Counted from the first letter of the stretch, positions 17,725-27,407 are shown. The stretch: 64,000 nucleotides of DNA from Paenibacillus sp. FSL W8-0426 (GCF_037969725.1 NZ_CP150203.1:1318001-1382000); one strand, 5' to 3'. Program-made: numbers and translations. The notes: generated by a model not told the origin, from the sequence alone.

Positions 17725-18501
17725 ATGAAATGGTTGGAACGCAAATGGGTAACGGTCCCGATATTGTGGTTGGTCGTGCTCGGCATCTGGCAGACGGGGG
17801 CGTTGATCTACGGACCGGACGTCATTCCCGGACCGTGGGCCACCGTGCTGGGAGCCAAGGAATTGATTGCCGACGGCACGCTGGTGCATTACATTGCCAT
17901 CAGTTTTCAACGCGTGCTGATCGGATGGGTTCTCGGCAGTCTGATTGCCATTCCGATCGGACTGCTCATCGGCCAGGTGCACGTCATTCGCGTGTTCGCA
18001 GAGCCGTTCCTGAACTTTATCCGCTTTATTCCGCCGATCGCGTTTATTACGTTGTTCCTGGTCTGGTTCGGCATTGGCGAGCAGTCGAAGATCGCGCTGA
18101 TCATGTATGCGACCTTTTTTATCGTCATTCTTAATACGTTAACCGGCGTGCTTGCCGTGGAGGAAGACAAAATCCGATCCGCCCGCAGCATGGGCGCTAG
18201 TGAGTGGCAGATTTTGCTGCATGTGGTAGTACCGGCCACAACGCCATATATTTTTACCGGAGTAAGGCTCGCCATGGGGACTTCTTACATGGCCATCATC
18301 GGGGCGGAGATGATTGCTTCTAATGAAGGTGTCGGTTATCTGATCTGGAATTCGCGTCTCTTTTTCCGCACAGACTGGATCTTCGTTGGTTTGATCTGCC
18401 TGGGCTTTATGGGGTTTGCCACCGACAGGCTGTTCAACTGGTTTGGGCGCAGAGCCCTCCGCAGATACGGCGTCGTCAGTTCGCCGGCATGGAAAAGGTA
18501 A
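17725..18501 (+). CDS. SsuC/TauC-type ABC transporter permease
   Basis: A 258-residue permease of the BPD_transp_1 family. About six membrane helices are visible, beginning with VPILWLVVLGIWQTGALIY. IPGPWATV, NFIRFIPPIAFITLFLVWFG and the EAA loop AARSMGAS-like segment (IRSARSMGASEWQILLHVVV) are family landmarks. AGGAGGAAGG lies just before ATG 17725. The gene starts 13 bases after the ATPase stop and ends the sulfur-type operon; a terminator follows at 18535. Confidence 0.94.
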   Translation: MKWLERKWVTVPILWLVVLGIWQTGALIYGPDVIPGPWATVLGAKELIADGTLVHYIAISFQRVLIGWVLGSLIAIPIGLLIGQVHVIRVFAEPFLNFIRFIPPIAFITLFLVWFGIGEQSKIALIMYATFFIVILNTLTGVLAVEEDKIRSARSMGASEWQILLHVVVPATTPYIFTGVRLAMGTSYMAIIGAEMIASNEGVGYLIWNSRLFFRTDWIFVGLICLGFMGFATDRLFNWFGRRALRRYGVVSSPAWKR

Positions 18502-18534
18502 GCTCCTCCGAGTTTGGCACAAATGATCACATGG

Positions 18535-18573
18535 GCGACTCGCAGACGACACGGTTTGCGGATCGCTTTTTTT
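18535..18573 (+). terminator. Terminator of the sulfotransferase/Ssu operon
   Basis: GCGACTCGCA pairs with TGCGGATCGC, two internal mismatches, followed by seven T. It lies 34 bases after the permease stop. Confidence 0.7.
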
Positions 18574-18788
18574 GTGCATTGGCTGTAATCAACGTACCAT
18601 GGCATGAGTTGTTTGTACGATGGAAGGTGCACGCATGATAGACTGACAGGGTATAATGGAAGGAGATGAGTGTATTTCACAAAATGATGTGAGAAGAGAT
18701 GACAATCTCAGATAGGTTTTGCTTTTCGAAACCGCTGATGTTGTGTATAATCACTCAAAATAGAGACAGTCGGCTAGGAGTGATCAAC

Positions 18789-20204
18789 ATGCAATGGAAC
18801 GATCTGAGAGAACATAGACAGTATCCCGAGCTTGCGAAACAGGATGGTGCCCGAGCGGCGTATGAACGGGACTATTCCCGCTTGATCCATTCGCCTACCT
18901 TTCGCCGTTTGCAGGGTAAATCGCAGGTATTTGGCGCAGGAACGGGCGATTATTACCGGACGCGCCTGACCCATTCGCTGGAAGTGGCGCAGATTGCGCG
19001 CGAAGCGGCCCGCAGCCTGTTGCGTCGGTATCCCGAGGTGGATCTGGGACAGGCGGACAGCCCTGGCCTGATCATCGATTCGGAAGTGGTGGAATGTGCG
19101 GCGATCGCGCATGATTTCGGACATCCTCCGTTTGGGCATAAAGGGGAGGAAGTGCTGGATGGCATTTTGGATGATCTCATCAACGCCGAGGTCAAACGAA
19201 TCATGAAGAAAAGCCGTGGCGCCAAATCGCCGCAGCAGGAGCCGGAAATCCGGGCCGAGCTAAAACGCAAGTATGAGCATTTCGAGGGAAATGCACATAA
19301 TTTCCGGCTGATCATGTTTTTGGAAAAGCGCGAAGATATCGACGGGCTGAACCTGTCCGACGCGGTGCTGCTCGGCATCAACAAGTACCCGTACCCGGGC
19401 ACGGAAAGCAAGAAGGGCATGTATCACCATGAATGGCAGTACATCCGCGAGGTGCGGAACCGCTGGGATATCCCGGCAGGCAAAAAAACGCTGGAAGCGC
19501 AGCTCATGGACTTGTGCGACGACATCGCGTACTCTGCGCATGATTTGGAAGACGGCATCAAGGCCGGCAAAATCGAGGTGCATGAGCACTTTTTGCAAGA
19601 TCCGCACATCAAAAAGCTGATCGTGGACAAAATTACGACGCTGGAGGATTCGTTCTGGAGCGGCTGGACCCGCGAAGCGATTGCGCAAAAAGTAGATGAG
19701 GTGCTGGTGACGTTCCTGCGCGTCTGGAATGAGAAAATGCCTTTCTGCGAGCATGATTATTCGCGCACCCGCCGCGAGGTCAAGGCGTATTGGGTCAGTC
19801 TCTTCGTGGGCAGCCTGGGCGTCATCGATGACGGGGATTGGAAGAAAGTAACCTTCGTGCGCGAAGGGACCGAGGATCTCGACATGCTGCGCACGGTGAG
19901 TGTGCTGAAAAGCTTTGCCTGGGTAACGATGATTCGCGACCTGCGGGTACAACGGCTGCAGAAACGCAGCGAATGGATGATTAAGCGGCTGTGGGATGCG
20001 TTCCTTGATCCCGAAACGTCGAAATCGATCATTCCTTCCGATTGGCTGCAGCGCTATGAGAAGGATCAGGCCAAGGCACAGCCGATCTGGACTTGGGAGC
20101 ATATGGTGATCGATTACATCGCGGGCATGACGGATGCCTTTGCCGAGAAAATATATAATGAATTGTACGGACTGAAAGTGGGCTCCATTTACGATCTGGA
20201 CTAA
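18789..20204 (+). CDS. dgt: Deoxyguanosinetriphosphate triphosphohydrolase family protein (HD domain)
   Basis: A 471-residue dNTP triphosphohydrolase, hydrolysing dNTPs to nucleoside and tripolyphosphate and so trimming the dNTP pool. The HD metal-site residues are visible in RLTHSLEVAQIAR and CAAIAHDFGHPPFGHKGEE, with a further Asp in DLCDDIAYSAHDLEDGI. The N-terminal SRLIHSPTFRRLQGKSQVF is strongly conserved in Dgt proteins. Length is typical. ATG 18789 follows AGGAGTGAT. An upstream in-frame extension lacks homology. A TATAAT hexamer at 18746-18751 may belong to its promoter, but no good -35 partner was seen. Confidence 0.93.
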   Translation: MQWNDLREHRQYPELAKQDGARAAYERDYSRLIHSPTFRRLQGKSQVFGAGTGDYYRTRLTHSLEVAQIAREAARSLLRRYPEVDLGQADSPGLIIDSEVVECAAIAHDFGHPPFGHKGEEVLDGILDDLINAEVKRIMKKSRGAKSPQQEPEIRAELKRKYEHFEGNAHNFRLIMFLEKREDIDGLNLSDAVLLGINKYPYPGTESKKGMYHHEWQYIREVRNRWDIPAGKKTLEAQLMDLCDDIAYSAHDLEDGIKAGKIEVHEHFLQDPHIKKLIVDKITTLEDSFWSGWTREAIAQKVDEVLVTFLRVWNEKMPFCEHDYSRTRREVKAYWVSLFVGSLGVIDDGDWKKVTFVREGTEDLDMLRTVSVLKSFAWVTMIRDLRVQRLQKRSEWMIKRLWDAFLDPETSKSIIPSDWLQRYEKDQAKAQPIWTWEHMVIDYIAGMTDAFAEKIYNELYGLKVGSIYDLD

Positions 20205-20245
20205 TCTGCTGCCAACAGCATGGGGCGGTTGTATGCTGCGAGGGA

Positions 20246-20362
20246 ATTGCACAAATGCGAATCAGTTTGGAATTAATTGCGCAAATGCGAATATGGTTGA
20301 ACTCGTTGCATAAATGCGAATGTGCTTGAGATCGTTGCACAAATGCGAATGTGTTTGAAGTT
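20246..20362 (+). repeat. Four tandem 29-30-bp repeats with TTGCxxAAATGCGAAT core
   Basis: Units start at 20246, 20276, 20305 and 20334. Each contains TTGC(AC/GC/AT/AC)AAATGCGAAT followed by a more variable tail near xTTTGA. There are no unique spacers, so this is a minisatellite and not CRISPR. It fills the gap between the dGTPase and monooxygenase genes. The complement (GCATTTGTGCAA) is a string I associate with other Paenibacillus intergenic repeats; this is unverified. Confidence 0.85.
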
Positions 20363-20384
20363 CAGTATGGGAGGAGGGAACGAT

Positions 20385-21419
20385 TTGACTCTAGACAGAT
20401 CTGTGGAGGCAGAAAGAAGTACTGGCGAGAGCGTTCGCGAGAAGGCTCGTCTCGGCGTGCTTGACCTGGTGCCGAGGCTGGGCGGAGCGTCGGCAGAAGA
20501 GGCGCTGCGCCAGGCCGTCATGTTGGCGCAGCATGCCGAAGCATGGGGGTATTCGCGGTATTGGACGTCGGAGCACCACGATATGGAGGAGCTGGCCTCG
20601 GCATCGCCGGAGGTGCTGCTTGCCCATGTGGGGGCGCTGACCAAGAGCATCCGCCTTGGTTCCGGGGCGGTACTGCTGCCGCATTACAGCCCGCTGAAGG
20701 TCGCCGAATCGTTTCGGCTGCTGTCTGCGCTTTACCCTGGACGCGTCGAGCTTGGCCTCGGCCGGGCCCCTGGCGGAGGTCCTCATGCGGCGATGGCGCT
20801 AAGCGGCAATTATTTGCAGCACGTATCAAAGCTTCCGGAATCGTTAACCGCCCTGACCCAGCTGCTCGAGGACCGTTATGCTTACGAGGAGCATCCCGTA
20901 CGGGCAAGACCGATTCCGGGCAAATCGCCATCCTTGTGGATGCTGGGCACGAATATGAAGAGTGCCGAATATGCGGCGCGTTTCGGCATGGGTTACGCCT
21001 TTGGCCAATTCATGAGCGATACGGACGGCCTGGAGGCGGTTCGTCGTTATCGGGATGGATTCATCCCTAGTGCCGACCGGACAGAGCCAGAGGTCATGGT
21101 TGCCGTTAGCGTGCTGTGTGCCGAGACGGAACAAGAGGCGCTCGATTGGAGCATGGAGATGGAGCGGAAACGTCAATCCCGCGGAGCCGATTCGAAAGCA
21201 GTCCCTTCGGCTGATGAAGCTCCCCCTTCCGGAGGACAAGGCCCGAAACGGCATTATGCCGGTACGGCGGATCAGGTATGGACGGAGCTGAAAGGGCTCG
21301 CAAGCCGGTTGGGAACCCATCAGCTGCTTGCCGTCACGGGCGGGCCGGATTATGAACGCAGACTGTCTTCCTACCGATTGTTGGCTGAATGCGTGTTTGC
21401 TCATTCATGCAAGGCTTAA
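20385..21419 (+). CDS. Luciferase-like monooxygenase (MsnO8-type)
   Basis: A 344-residue flavin-dependent monooxygenase of the bacterial luciferase family, probably FMNH2-dependent. LGVLDLVPRLGGASAEEALR near residue 24, GYSRYWTSEHHDM, IRLGSGAVLLPHYSPLKVAE and GRVELGLGRAPGG are hallmarks of the MsnO8 subgroup. The start is TTG 20385, with GGAGGAGGG at 20370-20378. The frame is open into the upstream tandem repeat, but that part is repeat-derived. The insert around residues 268-288 (SKAVPSADEAPPSGG) is a loop not typical of the core fold. Substrate is unknown. Confidence 0.87.
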   Translation: MTLDRSVEAERSTGESVREKARLGVLDLVPRLGGASAEEALRQAVMLAQHAEAWGYSRYWTSEHHDMEELASASPEVLLAHVGALTKSIRLGSGAVLLPHYSPLKVAESFRLLSALYPGRVELGLGRAPGGGPHAAMALSGNYLQHVSKLPESLTALTQLLEDRYAYEEHPVRARPIPGKSPSLWMLGTNMKSAEYAARFGMGYAFGQFMSDTDGLEAVRRYRDGFIPSADRTEPEVMVAVSVLCAETEQEALDWSMEMERKRQSRGADSKAVPSADEAPPSGGQGPKRHYAGTADQVWTELKGLASRLGTHQLLAVTGGPDYERRLSSYRLLAECVFAHSCKA

Positions 21420-21467
21420 CGATCCATTTTCAGGCAACCGGATTGCCGATTTGTGATACTATTAGAG

Positions 21468-21506
21468 GAGCTGCAGGACGCGATTTCCCGTGTGCTGCAG
21501 CTCTTT
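21468..21506 (+). terminator. Terminator after the monooxygenase gene
   Basis: A perfect 9-bp stem GAGCTGCAG / CTGCAGCTC with a long loop, followed by TTT. It lies about 50 bases after the stop codon. Confidence 0.7.
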
Positions 21507-21697
21507 AACATGCAGGCATAGATTTAACAAAACCAAGCATGTCTTGCAAAATATCATGTTATAATTTTTTGCGTCTATATATTCATGAAAAAAATATGAA
21601 TATATGTTTTTTTGCAAGATGACCATAGTAGGGTAAATCAATGACAAAAGGTTCGAAAACGAATTCATGGCCACATCAAACACAAGGGGGAAACCAA

Positions 21698-23410
21698 ATG
21701 TTCGGCAGATTCAGGATCAAGAGCATCGGCCTGCGCATCAGCATCGCGTTTTATCTGTTACTCCTCTGTTTAATCGTTCTAAGCGTCACGGTGATTGGCC
21801 GCTTGAATTCGATGGAGGCGAATACGAACGATATAACGGACAAATGGATGCCGGCGATCCAGCAGATCAACCATCTGAATTATACGACAGAGCATATCCT
21901 GTCGCTCAGCTACCGCCATTTTGATGCACGGGCAGAGGAAAAGAAGTCATTGTCCGAAGAACGGACCACATATATACGCGAAACGGCCCAGACGATCAAA
22001 ATTTATGATCAGAAGGCGAAAAGCGATGAGGAGCAGCAGCATTGGTCCGATTTCAAAGCCAAATGGGAGGCCTACCTTAAACTGAACGTGCAGGCGATCA
22101 AGCTAAGCGATGAAGGACAGACGGAATTGGCGAAGGAAGTATCTGAAAAAGGGGCTGCCTCTTTCGATGATTTGCAGGTGAACCTGAATTACCTGGTGGA
22201 GTATAACCGGGAACAATCGGATATCGCTGCGGCGCGAACCATCCGCATCGTGCAGGATGGCAGAATCACCATCATGCTTGGAGTGCTGGCCATGATCCTG
22301 ATTACCGCCGTGTCCATCCCGATCATTCGCTCGCAGGTCGTCAGACCGCTTCTCCGGGTGATCAGCGCGGTTAAACTGATTGCTGAAGGCCAATTGAATG
22401 TGCAGGACGTACATACCAAATACGAGGATGAAGTGGGCGCTTTGGCAAAAGCCGTGAATGTAATGAAAAGCAATCTGACGTCCATGGTCTTGAACGTCAG
22501 ACGGATCGCGGAGTCGGTCAATCGTCAGAGCATTGATCTTACGGTTGCATCCGAGGAGGTCAAAATCGGCAGCAGGCAAATCGCCGCAACGATGGAAGAG
22601 TCGGCCAGGGCGGCCGAAAGCCAGGCGATGACTGCCGTGGAATCGACACGGGCGGTGACGGGGCTGAACAGCCATATTCAACAGCATGCCGAGCAGGGAC
22701 GGCGGCTTCAGGCCATGTCGGATCAGGTGCTTGAGCAAGGTTTGAATGGCCGTATGGTGATGGAGCAATCGGTGCAGCAGATGCGGCTGATCGCCGGTAC
22801 CGTCTTTGCTTCGATGAGCAAAATGGAACAACTGGATCGAAAAAACGAGGATATTTCCAAGTTGGTCCAGGTCATTCGTGACATTGCCCGCCAAACCAAT
22901 CTGCTTGCATTGAATGCCTCGATCGAGGCTGCGCGTGCAGGTGAGAGCGGACGAGGGTTCGCGGTTGTGGCAGCAGAGGTGCGCAGCCTGTCCGAAGCCG
23001 TTCAAGCCTCGGTGGAGGAGATTACGGCCATTACGGAAGATATTCAACAGGATTCGCAGGGTGTTGTGGCAGAGCTGCGCCTGGGCGTGCAGGAGACGGA
23101 ACGCGGACAGGAACAGGTTCAGGCGACGGGCGAATTGTTCCGGAACATTAGCGAATCGGTGGAAAGCATGGTCGTTGTGATCGCCAAGATGACGGAAGGC
23201 CTGAAGGGCATGCAGGAAGCCAGTGCAAGGATGAACGGGTTCAGTCAACAGATTTCGGCGGTCTCCGAGCAAACGGCAGCGAGCGTGGAGGAAGTATCGG
23301 CTTCGGCCGAGGAACAGGTGAGCTCAATGGAGACGATCAGCGGCAATGTTCAGCAATTGAAGGCGTTGTCCGGCGATCTGCTCACTTCCATCGAAAAACT
23401 GAAAATATAA
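21698..23410 (+). CDS. Methyl-accepting chemotaxis protein
   Basis: A 570-residue transmembrane chemoreceptor. TM1 is near residues 12-32, a ~150-residue extracytoplasmic helical domain (4HB-type) follows, and TM2 is near residues 190-212 ([20 protein letters not shown]). A HAMP domain follows ([20 protein letters not shown]), then the signalling domain. The hairpin tip [20 protein letters not shown] and [18 protein letters not shown] bind CheA/CheW. The C-terminal [20 protein letters not shown] is typical. ATG 21698 has AAGGGGGAAA in front; an earlier in-frame ATG is less well placed. The ligand is unknown. Confidence 0.94.
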   Translation: MFGRFRIKSIGLRISIAFYLLLLCLIVLSVTVIGRLNSMEANTNDITDKWMPAIQQINHLNYTTEHILSLSYRHFDARAEEKKSLSEERTTYIRETAQTIKIYDQKAKSDEEQQHWSDFKAKWEAYLKLNVQAIKLSDEGQTELAKEVSEKGAASFDDLQVNLNYLVEYNREQSDIAAARTIRIVQDGRITIMLGVLAMILITAVSIPIIRSQVVRPLLRVISAVKLIAEGQLNVQDVHTKYEDEVGALAKAVNVMKSNLTSMVLNVRRIAESVNRQSIDLTVASEEVKIGSRQIAATMEESARAAESQAMTAVESTRAVTGLNSHIQQHAEQGRRLQAMSDQVLEQGLNGRMVMEQSVQQMRLIAGTVFASMSKMEQLDRKNEDISKLVQVIRDIARQTNLLALNASIEAARAGESGRGFAVVAAEVRSLSEAVQASVEEITAITEDIQQDSQGVVAELRLGVQETERGQEQVQATGELFRNISESVESMVVVIAKMTEGLKGMQEASARMNGFSQQISAVSEQTAASVEEVSASAEEQVSSMETISGNVQQLKALSGDLLTSIEKLKI

Positions 23411-23451
23411 TCTTCTTATTATAGAAGAAGCATGAAGGACGGATAAACATT

Positions 23452-24429
23452 GTGAAAGAGAAGCTTGCCGATGGCGGCGCCAATACCCCGTATTTGTATA
23501 CTTTTGCCTGTCATGAAAACGAGCGTGAAATTTGTGCGCTTGAACTGGAAACGATGCTGCTTTCCGGAGTAGAAATGGATGATTCTGCCCGCTCTTATGT
23601 GCGCTCCGCGATTCGCATTGCACCTGGGCGAAGCCCGTTTATCCGGGGCAGGCTGGATATCATCGCCGAAAAGAGAACGGTGTCCGAACTGCAGCCGATC
23701 GCTGCAGCAATTCGTCTGGCCGAGGGTGAGACGTTCAAGGTGGTTTGCTTGAAAGAAGGGGACGACATGCCCGATTTCGGGCAAGCGCGTTTGTTGGAAA
23801 GGGAAATCGGCATGTGCATTCGCGGAACGGCTAGGATGAAACACCCAAAAATGACTTTTGGCCTAATACAGGCTGGCGGAAAATGGCTCTTCGGTCGATG
23901 GACGGAAGCAGACCGGGATTGGTACGATCACCGGCATAAGCCGCAAAATTACTCCACAGGGCTCCCTGTCCATCTCGCCAGGGCGCTTGTCAACATTGCG
24001 CTTCCCGAAACGGAAAACCGCCGTTTGCTCGATCCGTGCTGCGGGATGGGCACGGTGATGATCGAAGCTTTATCGATGGGCATCGAAACCGAAGGCAATG
24101 ATCTGAACCCGCTTGCGGTTCAGGGGGCCCGGGTCAATCTGTCCCATTACGGCTACGATTCGGAACTCGTTGCACTCGGGGACATGAACGACCTCCAGGG
24201 AAGATACGATGCGGCGATTCTGGACATGCCGTACAATCTTTGCTCGGTGCTGCCGGATGAGGAACAACGGATGATGCTGACGAGCCTGCGCCGATTGTCG
24301 GGAAGAGCAGTCATCGTTTCCACCGAAAGGGTGGAACATCGCCTGGAGCAGGCGGGATGGAGGGTGCTGCAGCATCGAACCGTCAGAAAAGGCACGTTTA
24401 TCCGTCACGTCTGGTTGTGCAGCGAATAA
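23452..24429 (+). CDS. THUMP-associated RNA methyltransferase-like protein (TRM11/TrmG10 type)
   Basis: A 325-residue SAM-dependent methyltransferase. The N-terminal half starts YLYTFACHENEREICALELE, resembling the THUMP-linked N-terminal region of tRNA guanine methyltransferases. The C-terminal half has a Rossmann-type SAM site DPCCGMGTVMIEALSMGIE, then GNDLNPLAVQGARVNL and the catalytic-type motif LDMPYNL. A D-P/M-P-Y motif is expected for N-methylation of guanine or adenine. The start is GTG 23452 with a weak AAGGACGG. It ends at a strong terminator shared with the convergent neighbour. The exact RNA target is not predictable. Confidence 0.82.
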   Translation: MKEKLADGGANTPYLYTFACHENEREICALELETMLLSGVEMDDSARSYVRSAIRIAPGRSPFIRGRLDIIAEKRTVSELQPIAAAIRLAEGETFKVVCLKEGDDMPDFGQARLLEREIGMCIRGTARMKHPKMTFGLIQAGGKWLFGRWTEADRDWYDHRHKPQNYSTGLPVHLARALVNIALPETENRRLLDPCCGMGTVMIEALSMGIETEGNDLNPLAVQGARVNLSHYGYDSELVALGDMNDLQGRYDAAILDMPYNLCSVLPDEEQRMMLTSLRRLSGRAVIVSTERVEHRLEQAGWRVLQHRTVRKGTFIRHVWLCSE

Positions 24430-24440
24430 CGACCAAATAA

Positions 24441-24491
24441 AAGAACCTCCGATCCGAAGGCAGGACGCCGCAGCGGATTCGGAGGTTCTTT
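24441..24491. terminator. Bidirectional terminator between convergent genes
   Basis: AAGAACCTCCGA pairs with TCGGAGGTTCTT, extended by a TCCG/CGGA stem, with A-run and T-run sides. It serves the methyltransferase gene on + and the dehydrogenase gene on -. Confidence 0.9.
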
Positions 24492-24503
24492 GTGCTGCCT
24501 GAT

Positions 24504-25460
24504 TCAATACTTGTGCTCGTAATCCACCAGATTGCGGTGCAAAGACCCGTCTTCCAGATACGTTTGCAGGTTATCGATAAAAATATCCAATGCCCGGTCG
24601 GTGTATAGCTCCGTGCTGCCGGCAATATGCGGCGTGATCAGCACGTTCTCCTTGCTCCACAACGGATGGTCGGCGGGCAGCGGTTCTTCTTCAAAGACGT
24701 CCAGTGCCGCGAAAGCCAGTGATCCGTTATCCAATGCGCGAAGAAGGGCGGCGGTGTCCACGCTGGGACCGCGTCCCACGTTGACGAAGCATGCTCCCGG
24801 TTTGCAGCGCGCGAACGCGGCATCATTGTATGCATGATGCGTTTCATCGGTAAGCGGCAAAATGTTAATGATGTAGTCGCCCTGTGCCAACGCTTCGTGG
24901 AAGCCGGACATATCGTACATCCGATCCACATGGGGAGCGTCCTTGCCTGAACGGCGCACGCCAATGACTTTCATGCCGAGGGCCTTGAGGATTCTCGCGG
25001 TTTCCGTTCCGATTTCCCCGACGCCGGCGATGACGGCCGTTTTGCCATTCAATTCGGGCAGCGGCTTGCCTGGGGATGTCCATTCGGCATGCTGTTGATG
25101 CAGCATAGCTTGTCTTAACCAACGGCTATGGGAAAGCATCATGCCCAAAATGATTTCGGTGATGGGAACAGCATGTACGCCGTTGGCGCTGGTGACCCGA
25201 ATGTTCTTTTGTTCCAATTGGGCAAAGGGAAGGCTGTCGACACCCGCGGACCACACCTGAATCCACTTCAACGGACTGTCCTGCGACAAAACGTGTTCAG
25301 TGATCAATGGGGACCAGCCGACAATGATCTCGGCTTCCGCCAATTGTTTGGGATCCAGTTCTTTGGCTTTGCCGACAATGAGCGAATAACCAGGTGCAGC
25401 ATCCGTAATCCGTTGTTTCTGTTCCTTGGATAATGTTGGAAAACATACGATTTTACCCAT
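24504..25460 (-). CDS. D-isomer-specific 2-hydroxyacid dehydrogenase
   Basis: A 318-residue NAD(P)-dependent dehydrogenase interconverting D-2-hydroxy acids and 2-oxo acids. The Rossmann motif is VIAGVGEIGTETARILKALG. Catalytic residues are in place: Arg in NVGRGPSVDTAAL, Glu in VFEEEPLPADHPLW, and His in LITPHIAGS. ATG 25460 is read after AGGAGGGC; a 29-residue upstream extension lacks homology. It most resembles the glyoxylate/hydroxypyruvate reductase-like branch that acts in many Bacillales, but the substrate is open. Confidence 0.92.
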   Translation of the reverse strand: MGKIVCFPTLSKEQKQRITDAAPGYSLIVGKAKELDPKQLAEAEIIVGWSPLITEHVLSQDSPLKWIQVWSAGVDSLPFAQLEQKNIRVTSANGVHAVPITEIILGMMLSHSRWLRQAMLHQQHAEWTSPGKPLPELNGKTAVIAGVGEIGTETARILKALGMKVIGVRRSGKDAPHVDRMYDMSGFHEALAQGDYIINILPLTDETHHAYNDAAFARCKPGACFVNVGRGPSVDTAALLRALDNGSLAFAALDVFEEEPLPADHPLWSKENVLITPHIAGSTELYTDRALDIFIDNLQTYLEDGSLHRNLVDYEHKY

Positions 25461-25644
25461 GATTGCCCTCCTGAATTTGAATGTAGTCTGATTTAATTTT
25501 AACAAATTTGAGCAGAATGTGCAGAGAAGGCAGGTATGAAGCCTCATGAATATCGCTCTGTTCTATGTCAATCTGGACGTAGGCGACTTGAAAGAATCTC
25601 TTTGAATATGGAATAATAGATCATACTTTAGCGGGGTGGATACA

Positions 25645-26262
25645 ATGAGTAATGATTTACATAATAGTTTTGGTGGTGTTTCCCATGGGAGGGAAAGATT
25701 GTTCACAGCGATTCGTTTGCCGTCCAAACTTCAGGAATTTCTTCGGTTGGAGGCGGAATGGGCGCAGACCAGGCTCGATTTTCGCAAATGGACGGATCAT
25801 AGGGACTACCATATTACCTTGCAATTTTTGGGAGATACGCCTTCTGCCGAAATCGGGAAGTTGAAGAAAGTGCTGAGGGAGGCAAGCTTGGCATTCCAAC
25901 CGTTTTCCTTGAACATATCCGACTGGGGGACATTCGGGCTTGAACGTGCACCGAAGGTTTTGTGGAAGGGTGTTAGCGGAGACGTGGAGCGATTGCACTC
26001 TCTGCAAAAACATATCGTGGAGTCAACGGCCCAACTGGGTTTTCAGGCAGAGCTGAGACCGTATCGCCCGCACATCACGATGGCGCGCAAATTCGTGGGT
26101 CAGGTTCCAGAACATACGCAAAATGGTATTTTTGACCTGCTCCCTGGACATTCCTCACCTGTGAATTCATGGACGGTAGATGGGTTTGTACTTTATGTGA
26201 CAAGGCTTGGACAAATCCCCATGTACGAGGTCGTGGATACGTTTTCATTTTCCTGTAAATAA
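25645..26262 (+). CDS. thpR: RNA 2',3'-cyclic phosphodiesterase ThpR (2H family)
   Basis: A 205-residue 2H phosphoesterase, formerly called LigT or 2'-5' RNA ligase. Both H-x-T-x motifs are present: DYHITLQFLGDT near residue 55 and RPHITMARKFVGQ near residue 145, each supplying a catalytic His. Typical flanking features are FTAIRLP at the start and the WGTFGLERAPKVLW segment. A GGGGTGGA site precedes ATG 25645; an in-frame GTG lies 9 bases upstream. It is divergent from the dehydrogenase gene. Length is slightly above the usual ~190 residues. Confidence 0.9.
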   Translation: MSNDLHNSFGGVSHGRERLFTAIRLPSKLQEFLRLEAEWAQTRLDFRKWTDHRDYHITLQFLGDTPSAEIGKLKKVLREASLAFQPFSLNISDWGTFGLERAPKVLWKGVSGDVERLHSLQKHIVESTAQLGFQAELRPYRPHITMARKFVGQVPEHTQNGIFDLLPGHSSPVNSWTVDGFVLYVTRLGQIPMYEVVDTFSFSCK

Positions 26263-26283
26263 GTATTTTTACATAAAATCACA

Positions 26284-26312
26284 TTGACATTACGTTTATC
26301 CCTATGTAATAT
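26284..26312 (+). promoter_or_regulatory. Sigma-A promoter of the SleB-like gene
   Basis: TTGACA (26284-26289), 17-base spacer, TAATAT (26307-26312), about 75 bases before the ATG. No sporulation-type promoter was recognised. Confidence 0.65.
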
Positions 26313-26387
26313 TAGCCAACGTTATTCAATTTCTTTTTTTGAGGTTACTTAGTTTAGGGAATTGCTGCGACAGGAGGAATCTTCGAG

Positions 26388-27242
26388 ATGGATCTTATAA
26401 ACAAAAATCGTTGGGTAGCACCGATGTTATCTGTGCTGCTTGTGTGCATATTGGGGGTAAATTTAGTTCAGGCATCCGGGAAATGGAATGAGGCGAGTGA
26501 AAGCAAACAAATGAGCGAAGTGGCGGCGCCAGGGCCTGACGGACAATCCGTTGCCGCAGGAGATAGGCGAGTGATGGAAGACAGGACCAGTCTGTCCGCA
26601 AGCACGTCCCTCCAGTCCGATTGGAAACATGCGACACCTGCGCAAAAATGGTTCACGACTGCCTTGGACAAGCAGGAGAAAGAGGAAGCCAAGGCCAAAC
26701 GACAGGTTCAGGCTGCAGCTCAGGCCAAAGCGAAGAAAGAAGCTGCGTTAAAGCTGGCCGGAACGAAAAAGGCCAAAGCGGCTGCTGCAACGACAACTCC
26801 CCCCCACAAACTATACTTTACGCGGACCAAACTGCTCAGTCAGGAAGACCGGAAATCAGCCACCTGGTCGTATACTGTGTCCGATAAAGAGCTGTTTCTG
26901 CTGCAGAAAATCGTCATGGCAGAAGCGGAAGGCGAACCGTACGAAGGCAAAGTGGCAGTGGCCAACGTTGTCTTGAACCGGCTGCGGTCAGCCAATTTTC
27001 CCGATACCATTCACAAGGTTATCTATCAAAAATCCCAATTCAGTCCTGTGGCTAACGGGCGCCTGGATCGCGTAACTCCGAACGAGGAGTGTGTCAGGGC
27101 CGTGAATGCCGCGTTGAATGGAACGAAGGAAGTACCGGATAATACGTATTATTTTCTTTCGTTGACGCTGGCGGACGACTTGACGGTCGCCAAATCGCAG
27201 AAAAAAGTCAAGACCATCGGAAATCATACTTTTTATAAATAA
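26388..27242 (+). CDS. SleB/CwlJ-type cell wall hydrolase
   Basis: A 284-residue secreted hydrolase. A signal peptide is visible at residues 1-30 (PMLSVLLVCILGVNLVQASG). An Ala/Lys-rich, low-complexity linker (QAAAQAKAKKEAALKLAGTK) covers about residues 95-145. The C-terminal Hydrolase_2 domain, residues ~165-284, has LLQKIVMAEAEGEPYEGKVA with the conserved catalytic Glu region, VANVVLNRL and SQFSPVANGRL. SleB-type enzymes are lytic transglycosylases in spore-cortex breakdown; others act in vegetative wall turnover. A sigma-A promoter favours vegetative use, which is inference. ATG follows AGGAGGAATC. Confidence 0.9.
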   Translation: MDLINKNRWVAPMLSVLLVCILGVNLVQASGKWNEASESKQMSEVAAPGPDGQSVAAGDRRVMEDRTSLSASTSLQSDWKHATPAQKWFTTALDKQEKEEAKAKRQVQAAAQAKAKKEAALKLAGTKKAKAAAATTTPPHKLYFTRTKLLSQEDRKSATWSYTVSDKELFLLQKIVMAEAEGEPYEGKVAVANVVLNRLRSANFPDTIHKVIYQKSQFSPVANGRLDRVTPNEECVRAVNAALNGTKEVPDNTYYFLSLTLADDLTVAKSQKKVKTIGNHTFYK

Positions 27243-27407
27243 AGGCCCTTTAATTCTGCAAACAGGCAGGGTAGTTCACTACTCGATGTTTTTTGCAACG
27301 ATTTTCCCTCGGGAAAAAAGCGAATTTGCAGGGCGTTATTTCGAATATTCACCGTTAAGTATTTCCTTTTTTGCGGTAGTTATTCGGTGATCGTTCATTA
27401 AAATGAC

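Noticed and set aside
13560..18573. SAM (S-box) or T-box riboswitch in the sulfur-type operon
   Set aside because: None of the known consensus segments was found; only one simple hairpin with T-run.
20246..20362. CRISPR array
   Set aside because: Repeats are contiguous 29-30-bp units with no unique spacers, only four copies, and no cas genes.
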